Under the pieces are notes generated by a model that did not search any database, was not told where the DNA came from, and saw nothing but the letters and a program-made list of their open reading frames with translations. The translations under genes and the position numbers were made by a program. From NCBI RefSeq assembly GCF_001625305.1, contig NW_017802379.1, positions 6,816,960 through 6,880,959 of the forward strand: DNA of 64,000 nucleotides, read 5' to 3'. Source of the DNA: Branchiostoma belcheri (taxonomy: Eukaryota; Chordata; Leptocardii; Amphioxiformes; Branchiostomatidae). Each line of letters opens with the position of its first letter. Within the stretch, counting starts at the first letter, position 1. This document shows positions 13,501 through 25,500 of this stretch, piece by piece.

Positions 13501-16500
13501 ATGGAACAGAAAATATGAAGTGCATGTATGATGTCAATGTTTTTTACTCCCGTCGCTTCATGATATTTTGAGTGGAATAGCCCTTAACCTTACGCTCATA
13601 TAAATGCGCCGTGACGTTTGGATCATAAAGTCTAACCAACCGTGTAATTGGTAACCATGACCTTAAAATTTCGAAAAATGAAAAGTGAAAATTGAATATC
13701 TATGAAATCTTGCAAGTAAGAGGAATGATCACCCCAAGATGGGAAACCAAAGAGGACAGGGTCAACTAATCCCTTTGTTCTAATGATATATTCGTGATCT
13801 TTCCTTTTGTTAGCTACAAGTGCAAGTGTAGTGGAAAATGCTGTATCAATCGAATTGGGATTGGTATTTATTATGCAGCAGTATCCCAAGTGTGCCACCT
13901 TCATTTTGTCTCCGGTATCGCCTCAACTAGCCACATCCAATTTGAGAAAGGCCGACAAACTTATTAAGGCCTTATTAGATTCTCCCGACCACAATTTATT
14001 CCGGTGGTAGCGNNNNNNNNNNNNNNNNNNNNATCAATATGTTGTACACGTTATGTAAAATTCATAAATTAACACATTGCAATTAACTTATCTCCCTGTA
14101 CTAAAAAGGATGGTGATAGAACTGGCCATTTTGCATGTTATGCAAGGTACATCCATATATGACACAAAACATGTGTTTTTATGTTGCTTGTCCTTTGGGT
14201 TAATATGGCTGATGGCTTACAGTTACCTGTCTTTTTTGTCCGAGAAAATGTGTAGTGTCCGTTGCTCAGTAATAACTTAAAATAGAAAAGCTGTGGGTGC
14301 ATATGATTTCAGGTTTTGAAACAGCTAAAGATGCTGACTTAAAACACAGTAGCTATTTCAGTCTATTTCTGTAATTATATGAAATAATGTCAAAAAACCT
14401 CAAGGGTGTAGTGTCCGTTGCCATGTAGTGTCCGTTGCCAAGTATACCATATAGGTACATTAATTACATTTTGTTGCAATTTTGAAGTAATTTTTTCATT
14501 TATGTTATTTCTGTAGCATTTTGTCAACCCCTAATGACAGGTCTTGCAAGATTTGGTGTTCTTGTCCTGTACTTGAGCGGCCAGATGTGGCCGGCAACGG
14601 ACACTACAGCTTAGCTGTAATGTCCGTTGCCGGCCACATCTGAAATGAGTGGGCTAAAGTTTGGAAGAGCACAACTTTTGAACTGAACGTCTCTATCCAA
14701 AAATTTAAAAAGTGCAATGTATGGCAACACCTCTAGTGCGATTTTCTGCACTGAAAGTAGAAAAATATAAAACTTGAAAAATTGGCCCAAGTGCAACCCT
14801 TTGGCGCACCCTGATCTCGGAATAGCCGATTGTTTAAGTTTATTTGTTGGATAGTTTTAGTCGAAATCCAAAATAAAAATCCCTACCTACTGACCTTAGT
14901 TTTTTTCAGGATTGAAACCCGAAACACAACATAAATTTTTCTAGGCCTAAGCCTGGTTCCACTATGCATGTGTGTAATTGTAGAAAAGAGGGGAGACAAT
15001 TTATCTTGTACGTTGAGCCTGTGTGTAGTGTCAAGAGCATCAGTCCCTGTCAGGATCTGTGAACAGTTGACGGAGGCGCACTTCCGTTTTAATCTAACGG
15101 CCCGTTCCTCTGTCGTTTTCAGCGAGTACCTGTCGTGCGCGTTCTCGTTCTTCCTGCACGGCGAGAGCACGGTCTGCACCAGCGTGGAGATCCAGGAGCA
15201 CCAGTTGGTGGAGCGCCTGTCCGTACAACACTTCAACAACGTGCAGGGCACCGCGGGCGGCTTCCATGGTCAGGAACTCACATTTAGTTTATTTTTTTAC
15301 TTTCTAAAAAATTTTTGAATCTTCATTCCCATTCTCGATACATTGTACAGAAAGTATAGTAAATACAGTACATAATGATACATTAGAAAAATGAGTACGC
15401 ATTTTGTAGCATTTAAAGAATTACAGAGATGGTTGTCGTTGTTGTCACCTTGAATTTAACTTTTTTGAAAGAATGTTTAACACTAGTTGAGTCTTTTCTC
15501 TAACATAAGGTTTGAACTGTAAGTACCAACACAAAAAATTGGACTTATCCAAATTTTTCAACTGTTAAACTAAAATCATTGTCAAGGAAAATGCATTTCT
15601 ATAATTTGTCTTTTCAAATCAGAAAAATGTTTTTCTTGATTTTATGGTTTCTATTCCTGCATGCATTTCCAAGTGAACTATATAAAGCAGTGTTCTAGTT
15701 TTTTCCGTCATGGGCAGCAAAATTCTGACAAATGACTGAAAGACTGATGCTGGCTATAACAAGTTGGTATAAAGTTTTCCGATTTGTTTTGAGTCAGTGG
15801 AAAACTTGGCCATGTCTCACACATGTCTGTTTGCACTGTTGTACAGTCCTCCTGAGTCCATATGGCCTGCACGCCACTCTGACGGGGCGGACCTACAAGG
15901 CCAGCGACCCCACCACACACAGGCTCCTGGACGAATGGAAGCACTTCTACCCCCTGAGCGACCAGGCGTCTGCAGACGTGGGGGCCGCAGGGGACGCCAG
16001 TAACACGCTGCCGGTAGCAGTGGAGGTGGTTGTAGGTAAGTGTTGAGTGCCTGTGTCTTTCTAAAATAGCTGTATAGTGTTTAGTTAGTGCAGGTAAAAT
16101 TGGAACTGTGCAGGTACTTCTGATGTAATTCGTTGCACACCTGAGCAAAGCTTGATAGCAATGTTTTCTTTTTTTTACAGCACAAATTTTGCGAACTATG
16201 GAAGGTTTTAGGTATATGACTGGTTTATTTCACACAAATACAAATACAAATACAATACCATAGCAGCCCTTCGGCTGAATTGTGGTTATTGTTTACATTT
16301 AAACAATATAAAATCAGCTACAATGTATAACGATTCAATACAACAATGTTAAACAATATAAAATCAGCTATAACGATTCAATACAACCATGACTTACACA
16401 ATGAACATGTCAACTATCATTTAGTAACTTTACAATGAAAGGTGAAGTACTGTTCTTTTTGGATATATTTTGGATGAAAAGGGGAATGTGACATGACTTT

Positions 16501-19500
16501 TTTTTCTTGTAAGTCTGGAACCGTTTGTGCGTTTTTTTTTTTTGGACTTGAACCGAAACGTTTTTACCAGTCCAGAATCCGTCCGGTGTACCAGTACACA
16601 GCATTAGGGCTATGTACTGGGTTTATATGCAAGTATAGGTGTATTAACTGTCACCACCCATGTAGTGTAAAAGAAAAAATGGTAATTGTTTCTGAACATT
16701 TTTTTAGTATGATCCACCCTTTCTAAATTCTGAGTGGTCCAGGTAAAATTTTTCTGCTGCATGTAATTTTCCATGTTACTAGTGCAAAGTATTTCAAGCC
16801 CTATTGTTATATTAGTGGGGTTGTATTACCTAAGTAATACAGACTATGTGTTTGTTTCTGTCCCGCTATGCTAAGTATATATCATCCCTGTAGGTGGTTT
16901 GTTCAATACATGTGATGCTGGGCTAAGTACATTTTATACAGGTAGGGGGTACGCAGTCATGTGTGATGTTTTGATACTTGTACCATAGGGCTCTAGCTAG
17001 CTCAATTTTGTAATTTCATGATTGGACCTGGGGGGAGAAGAGTGCTCACACTCTAGGGGGTCTGGGGCAAGCTGTGGATTTTGAAACCTTTAAAAATGCA
17101 GTCTTCCACATTTTTGAGAGGCTTGAGATGGGGTTGAGAGTGGTTGTTGGTGGTCCTTTGTATGTTTTATATTTTTACCTAAGATTTTTGTCAATTTTGT
17201 CACATCATTGACGGATTGGTTTAAAAAATGTTGTTTAAAAAAACGGGCTGGTTAGAGCCCTAATGTACCACTGTACTAAGTATCAAGTATCTGTCCTATC
17301 CATAGGTGGTGTGCGGATGTGCTACCCTACTGAGTATGTGGTTGTGCCCATGATCCACTGTGAGGAAGGGACCCAGACTGGAAGCGGTGGGGCCAGCCTA
17401 TCTGCAGTACAGGTGAGATACAGATATTTTCAAACCTTCATGTTTTACCACCTAAGGCCACACCAATTTGATTTATTGGTCCTCTGATTTTTTTTTCAGA
17501 AAAAGTATGAAGCGACCGGGCGAAAAAAATAATAACAGACCTAGCTGTCCTCTGATAGCCCCGAAAGCTATGATAATGAACTTTTTATCAAACCAATGCA
17601 TTGATAGATGGAAAAACTGTAACAACAAGGAAGACAAGCTTTCTTCAACTGTTTGGGCCAAATTGTGAGCATTTCGGAGTTGATTCAGAGAACCCAAATC
17701 TTGTTTTTTCTGAAAGTCAGAAAAAAATGGAGCAGGCAAATCTGAGAACCAATGACTCAAATTGGTGTGGCCTAAGTCTCTCATGAGAATTTTCCCTAAA
17801 ACATGAGAAATTATATAAGTCATTCTAATATTAGTGCATGTATGATAACCAGGACTGTCGGTATAAGATATGAGCTAATTCTGTAAACTGGGTGATCTCT
17901 AGATCCCATATCGATTCAAGTCCTCTATGATAGATGATACCTATTAATATAGTGATGTATGCCCATATCATAAATATTAAATCCTACTGTATTGTGGTAA
18001 ACAGAGCTTGTTATTATAATGGTAGGGATCTTAGCTTTGTGATAAGTAGTAGTTTTTCCTATCAGTGACAACAGCATGTTGTCCATGTAATGTTGGTGAT
18101 TATAAATCTTGATATATTACTCTGTATCCATCTGTCACGGATCTACCATGAAATATGTCGGGGGGTGCTAAGCCTTTAAAACTGGGTGAGTTGCAGTCCA
18201 AACTTGACCCCTGCCACCCCCTCCCGTGACGAATGGAACCTGCCAACGACCTTAACCCCAATGGCCATAACTCTTAAATCCAACAAGGTCATCTGTGACA
18301 TAGGGGTCGCCCTGTGTGGGATGGTATGCCATGGGGTTGGATTCGGTCAGGACTTGTCAGAAACCAGAAACGCAACTACTTTTTGGTAGGATATTGGTAG
18401 GAATTTGAATCCCAGTTTAACAACTATTTACAAATCATTATGAAGCATAATGAAGTTATCATTATGAAGTTTAAACTGTAATTTCCGACACAAGAGATTT
18501 AACTTAACCTAATTTTTGACTGCAACTCCAAGGAATAAGCAATCCATTGCTTCTGTGACGTATTCACATATAAATTAGGGATACCTTTTTTAGCAAACAT
18601 TTATAATGTGTGAAAAATCTCGAATTGAGTACTACATCAGAAATAAACTTGAATTTTGCTGAATTAGAACAAGATTATGCTAAATCCATAGTGTCTTATG
18701 TTATTCCTTCACTTACAGCTAAATTCAATCCTAAATTTACAGATAAATTTACAAATTTTCTAAATTTACAGTGAAAAACTAGTCTAGCCATACAGGTATG
18801 TGGAAGGTTACATGCCTGACAGAAACCTTACTCTATGACTGGCCAGACCACCAGGAAGTAGGGGCAACCTCAAGGTCATTTGTGACCTCAGAGGTCAGGA
18901 TTCTTGGCAAGGTCAGGACTTGCGGACTGAGCCATTGCAAAGATGAAACTAAAAAAGTAACATTTGCAAAGCACATGCATAATGTTTACCTTCCCATATG
19001 GTCTGCTCTGTTAATTCTTACTCAAACACATTCACATATATGGTGACAGGAGTCTAAATCCCTCCTATATAAATTGCAACATTATATAACCCAACACCAG
19101 TTACCATGGTGAGAGACAGTCTTGTTCGGTCAGGTCAGAGGTTACTGTTTGGAAAAGAAGAAACGTAGCAAAAACAATGTTTTCCTTTGGTGAACATTAA
19201 AAAAAAATGTCCAGTAAAACAGTTGCAGATTGTTAACATGCATCACTGGTGCTTGCCAGTATTTTGATTTACCTAAAAGGTGGCAGGGTGGTCTTGTGGT
19301 TAGAGTTGTTGACTCAGAATCCAAAGGTTTTGGGTTCGAATCCCTGGCAGGCCCAATTGTTGTGTCCTATTTCCTTACTGGAGGTGTAATTGAGTACCTA
19401 GCTTAGGTAAGAAACATTGTATCAAACATAAAGTCAAGGTCCTGTGTTTGAGGAGAGACATACCTCAAGAACATTAAAGAACCCACCACACTTATTGAAA

Positions 19501-22500
19501 AGAGAGAGTCTCAATTTTGACATCTTGAAGAGGTGATAGTCACCTGTTATGTCAATCCTTCCACAAATGTGGTAAAGCCTATAAATAAGTGAATAGATAG
19601 ATAAATAAATTTAAAAAAAAATGTATGTAACTCAACCAGATGCTGAAAGAATATCAATTTCCACCCATGGGGATCTAAGATGTTAATGAGGTTATTAATT
19701 TTGCTGTCTCTCTCAACCTCATCTAAGATTAACAAAGGTAACATGATAAATGTGAAAATGTTTCCTAATGCAATTAAAGTATGGGAAGGAAAAGGATGAC
19801 AAATGACACCTTGCGGGCAAAACATTCTTTGTTCCGACTTTTAAATCAAGACTTATTGCATCTCTCACCTTCGAGTATATATTTCGATGAAAGGTTTATA
19901 TTTGTTAAGCCGTCTTTGGCTTCCAAATGCAATAAATATGTGTTTGTTGCATCGTAAACTGCTGTGGTGGAATCATGGGAAGTGGAATGAACCAAGATGA
20001 AGTAGGGGTGGGGGCAGCATACCACTAATTTTTGTTTCAAGTGTTTTGCATATGCAAGATATTTCCCCCATTAGGATTATGTATGCATGCCAAATTTTGT
20101 TCTTTTATTTATTGTACCTTTGAGAAGTATGTCTTGAAATACTAATGAAAAACTAAGAACATAAGATTTTTATTACCTTCGTCAGAAGGTTATGAGTTAG
20201 GTGCACCATATTTAAGGGTTTTTTAATCGGTTGTAAGTCAGGGTGTAGCGCATGTGTCTTCATGATATTTGGTAGGTAATTTGGGGTTGTGATGACAAAG
20301 GTCAAGTTCAATTATGGGTAGTCTAGCGGCTTTGTACAGTACTGCAGCAGTGTACATGGGTGGGATACCTCCATACAAAGTTGATTTGAGCTGAAGCAAT
20401 CTTGAAGGATACATAGCAAACCATACTGCAAAATAACTTACTTTTAGAAAAACCAATGCAAATAACAAACGACAAAGATTTTTGACCTCTAGTTCCATAC
20501 CATTCTCAAGTGTGTGTTTTCCATCATATGTATATGTATTTACAAAGGTGTATACTTGCCCGTACATGTGTTTGGTATAGTAACATTCCTGTTTACTTAC
20601 CAAATTACACCCTGATATGACAGTAGTGATTGATGACGTCCTTTGGGGCCATCCATATCTTTCTGTAGGCCACGTTTTTTTTCTCAGTTTCAACATTGCC
20701 ATTAACATTGCCTGGTATGTTGTAAAAAATTCATGGCAATCTGTAGTTTTTTTTTTTTTTTGATTAGAAGAAATATTTGGTATTCAAGACGTTTAGAAAT
20801 TATGGCTACAAGCCCACAAATCTACATCAGTGAGCTTCATCACTTTGGAGAGGCTTAATTTTTAACAGTGGTAACCCCAGGATTATACTGCACATGGGAA
20901 TTTCTATGTAGGAATTAGCAGAAATGTATTGCTATTATTTGTCAAATTGCTGCAATTCATGCATCATTTTGAGATTTGGGAATTGGGAGAAACATTGATA
21001 AAGGTAGTTAAAAGGAAAGTGTAAAAGGAAATTGTGCAGTTTTTAGATCAGGTCTTTGTACAAACATTAAAAATGTAAGGTTTTCAAATACCGTTTTGAA
21101 ATAATGGCAATGGTTTCTGAACAGTTTTTAGTATGATCCATATACTTCCTAAATTCTGAATGGTACAGGTAAAATGGGTCTGGTGCAGGTAATTTTCGAT
21201 GTTACCTGCACCAGTGCAGGTATGCAGAAAAAAATGTATTTCAAGCCCTGTTTTCCCTCCCACCACACTTAACCACATGCCAATCACACACCCGCCGATG
21301 TTAATACTAAAAGTGGGTATTTCCTCACCCACCCATGGTCTCCCCTGGCTGTTCCGTTATCCCATCAGTTCTCACAACTGCGGTACCAAAAGGCGGATGG
21401 CCCGCTACAAATTGAAGTGACCCAGGAGCGTGATTCCCTCCCTCCTTGCGCGTGGTTGATGGGGAGTTATGGCCCGACTGGTCAGGGCTGGCAAATGGCT
21501 CCATGCATCACCACACCATGTGTGTCCGCACACTGCCCTGTGAAATCAGCGCTTTGCTAGGCGTAATTACCAACCACGGTGCCCCGGCATTGCCGCGTTT
21601 TTCGCTTATCCGCGTTACTGTGCTTAAGTCAGGGCTACGGGATTAAGTACTGAATTTTCATGTTAGTGAAAGTTTTTATGTCGATGAAGGTTAGACATCC
21701 AGGTAATGAAATACACAAGGAAATTGCTACTCAAGCAACTGGATATAATTATCTTGAAAACTGTCAGACGCTTCAAGTAGCATCCATTACAACACACACA
21801 CAAATACTCACCGGTAATAATCACAACACATAGTAATAATTACTAATATCTTGGTCCCCATGTTGCATTAAGGATGTTTTGCATCAAAAATTATCTGTAT
21901 CTATCTTAGAGCAATTCCAGGTTTTCATCCCCCAAAATATATGGAACAGAAAATATGAAGTACATATATGATGTCAATGTTTTTTACTCCTGTCACTTCA
22001 TGATATTTTGAGCGGAATAGCCCCTAACCTTACGCTCATATAAATGCGCCGTGACGTTTGGATCATAAAGTCTAACCAACCGTGTAATTGGTAACCATGA
22101 CCTTAAAATTTCGAAAAATGAAAAGTGAAATTGAATATCTATGAAATCTTGCAAGTAGGAGGAATGATCGCCCCAAGATGGGAAACCAAAGAGGACAGGG
22201 TCAACTAATCCCTTTGTCCTAATGATATATTCGTGATCTTTCCTTTTGTTAGCTACAAGTGCAAGTGTAGTGGAAAATGCTGTATCAATCGAATTGGGAT
22301 TGGTATTTATTATGCAGCAGTATCCCAAGTGTGCCACCTTCATTTTGTCTCCGGTATCGCCTCAACTAGCCACATCCAATTTGAGAAAGGCCGACAAACT
22401 TATTAAGGCCTTATTAGATTCTCCCGACCACAATTTATTCCGGCGGTAGCGTATTGACATTTTGCGACTGGGATGAATCACCGTGACCCAGGCCCCTCCC

Positions 22501-25500
22501 GAAAGGCGCGTAATGAATTTTTCTTTACAAGCTCGTACTCAAATTGATGATGGGGTGCCGCCAACCCCAAATCTGGTTATTCCGCAATTAGAACCATTAC
22601 GGAGGCACTGGTAAGAAGTGGAAGGAATGGGGAATTAGGTTCTGTAGCAGTGAACGGTGATTAGTTTATTCCTGAGGAATGTTATCTCTCTCCGTGAAAC
22701 AAGCGCCATCCCGCCTGGTCAGATATTGATACGGCAGTTATCGTGATAGATGGGAATTTCCCGCGGTGTTAGGGGGAAGCGTACCGCGGCGGTTATGACG
22801 GTAACGACAGAAAACGGTGTGGAAACATACGGAGCAACAGATGGCAGCCGTACGCGAGATGTTTCCCAACAGAGAGGCATAAAAGTTATTCACAGCAAAG
22901 GCCTGAGGATATGATACCAACTAATAAGAATATCATCGCATCTGTCATAATTTTATTCATAAGTGCTGTTAACACTTCCCTCTGTGAGCCCCAAGTTTCA
23001 CATCTGTGACTCGAAGCAAAATCTTTCCACTGTTTTGTTTACTGTGAATTAACAGCAGTCAGTTTTGTTCTTGCAGATTTGACAAATTGATTGATGACAG
23101 AATTTATATTGTGGTATTACCTTAACCTTCCTGTATAAGAATGTAGCACTGATGATATACATCAAACATGTCAATTTCAGTAGAATCTGTACGCCTTGAA
23201 CATTATTTAGGAGGATATCACAAAATAACCCGTGTGAAGTCACGATTTCGGAAGTGTGGCTGTGTTAATTACACAGCAAGGGAAGAGTTAGAAATACAAC
23301 AGCAGGGCTGGAAATACCACCTGTATATGCAGGTTAGTGCAGGTAAAATTGGGGTTGTGCAGGTGTTTCTGATATCTACCTGCACCTAACCCACAATGAT
23401 CCTTGTACTTAGTTTATATACAAATGTAGGTGTGTGTGGAATTTTATAAGCTGTATTGACTGTCACCACCTATGATTTGTAACAGAAACAATGGCAATGG
23501 TTTCTGAACAGTTATTAGTATGATCCATGCTTCGTAAATTCAAGTAAAATTGGTGCAAGTAAAATTTGTCCGTTGCAGGCAATTTTCAATGATACCTGCA
23601 CTAGGTGTGCAGAAAAACATACTTTGATCCGTGCATAGGAAGTTGTATGAATCCCCTTATGGATGGCGATATATGAATTATGGTTTATTTTAACTTCAAA
23701 ACTGTTGCAAACATAGCAGCCAGAATGGCTGAATTGTGTTGTGACATGACAACAGTTTGGTAAGGGACACATTCAGTCATGTAAAATACTAGAGTAAAAA
23801 CAATCAAAATTTTCTGTGTCCCACAGCCTGTGATGGGGAAGGGTTCTGCACCCATGTCTACGCTGTCGTCCATGTCCCTCACGCCGCCGACCTCCCCGCT
23901 CAACCAGACCGTGCTTCCGTCCGGCACCCGAGGAGGCAACCTGGTGACCGGCTGTCCCGCCAACGCCGGCCGCACCGTGGAGGACCAGCTGGGTTTCCGC
24001 GACGCGTCACCCGAGAGGCTGGCGAGGAAAGTGGCGACGCAAGTCTGGCAGGACAGCTGTGTCACCACGGGAGTCAAGTAAGTACCAAGTTTGTCTGACT
24101 ACGAGAGCGAATAATAACTGATTTACAGTACTTGTAACACATTGGCAGAACGTACTGCACTTGAGCAAAACCCGTAATGTATTGTGCATAGCAAAAAAAA
24201 ACTTTGGCAGAACGTCTCATATAAGGTCGTATTCGCGAATATTAGGTTAACATCCCATCTATAGTTTTCAAAAGTTGTGTCGGAAAAGATGTCTGCAAAA
24301 GGCAAAATTCTGATGCAACGTTGATCAAACATCCAACGCAAACCGTGAAAAAATAAGGGTTTTGTGCAGGCGTGGTGCATTCTGCCGACGTGCTTGATCA
24401 GTTAATGTAAGTCAGTTAATATTTGTGAGAGCAAAATTTCGTGGTCTGAGAAAAACGGACATGTTTGCAGAACTCTTATATGTTCGGCTTGGCGGCAGGT
24501 GCAGAAGAAAGAAAGTTGGCAAATTATTTGTTCACGGTAATAATAAATTCATGGTACAGAAGTGACCGCAAAAATTATGAAAGTACCGCGAATATACCAT
24601 GGTTTACTGTACCTTTGCTGAGGACGCCATGTTTTTGGTGCTGTTTGTTTGTGAATGTGTTTGTTGATAGCCTGACTCAAGAAGTTGTAAATAGATATTT
24701 GGGATATCTGGTGTTAAGAAAACAAATGAGTTGTAGTTTAATCCCCCTGGTGACCTTCCTTGAAACTGCAATGGAACAACAGCTATGATTTTCACTAGTC
24801 TTACTCCTATCTAAAATGTTTATAAAATGTAATTTTTTATCTTATTTCACATACACCTCTTAATTTTCTGTTAATAAAAAATTTTGTGCAACAAAATGAT
24901 AAAATCGGTTTGAATAAATAGGACAAACCAGGGCCTTTGGTTGGGTAGTTTTCATTCAGCCGAGCTATAGATGTGATATATAGTTGAGTTCTCAGGCCTT
25001 CTTCTAAACTGTAATGTTCCGATATGTCTTGGACTTGAGAAAATCCTCCATTGGCCCCCAATAAGGCAGGCTTGACAGCCCCTCCCCCCGCGGGGTATTT
25101 ACAATGCAACTGGGTCCATTGGAGCCCGTTATGAATTGTCCAACCTCCCGTTTATTACACTTTGACAAAACAATTTTCTAAGCAAATCTAATATACCCGT
25201 TCCTCATTTTCCCAAATGTGAAATGTCAGGCTGCTGGCAGGGTTCGCTGGCGCGCGGCAATCCATCTCCCGCGACTCGTCGTGATCGCTCGCGACGTCCC
25301 CGGGACGGTTTTCCCGCGAGCTGCACCCATCGCCGTCACCCCGGCGGAGATTTATCGTCGTTTAGCCGAGCTCGCGGCCACATTAGTTATAAGCAGGCTG
25401 TTGTCGCCCGGGGTAATTTATGCATTGGCTGGGGTGTTGAAGCGTGTAGGGCATGAATTTTGGTGAGCTCTGGGCGGGAGGGAGGGCCACCGAGGAGATT

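Larger units (their letters stand above)
4130..14012. repeat. Allelic block 1 (MED13 exons a-c), haplotype duplicate
   Basis: Collinear with 14830-22451: exons a-c, an intronic Harbinger MITE, a SINE, a conserved GC-rich block and the end sequence are in the same order. Small substitutions and indels are scattered throughout. It carries insertions missing from the other block at about 7745-8748, 10481-12151 and 12975-13173. Confidence 0.88.
14830..22451. repeat. Allelic block 2 (MED13 exons a-c), haplotype duplicate
   Basis: Collinear partner of 4130-14012, continuing without a gap into unique sequence and exon d. It is shorter because it lacks three insertions, but it retains about 260 bases at 16220-16480 that are absent from block 1. 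Confidence 0.88.

Noticed and set aside
4447-17412. True tandem duplication of MED13 exons a-c
   Set aside because: Joining exon c to the second exon a breaks the reading frame, the copies are bounded by N runs, and contig-end overlap explains the arrangement.
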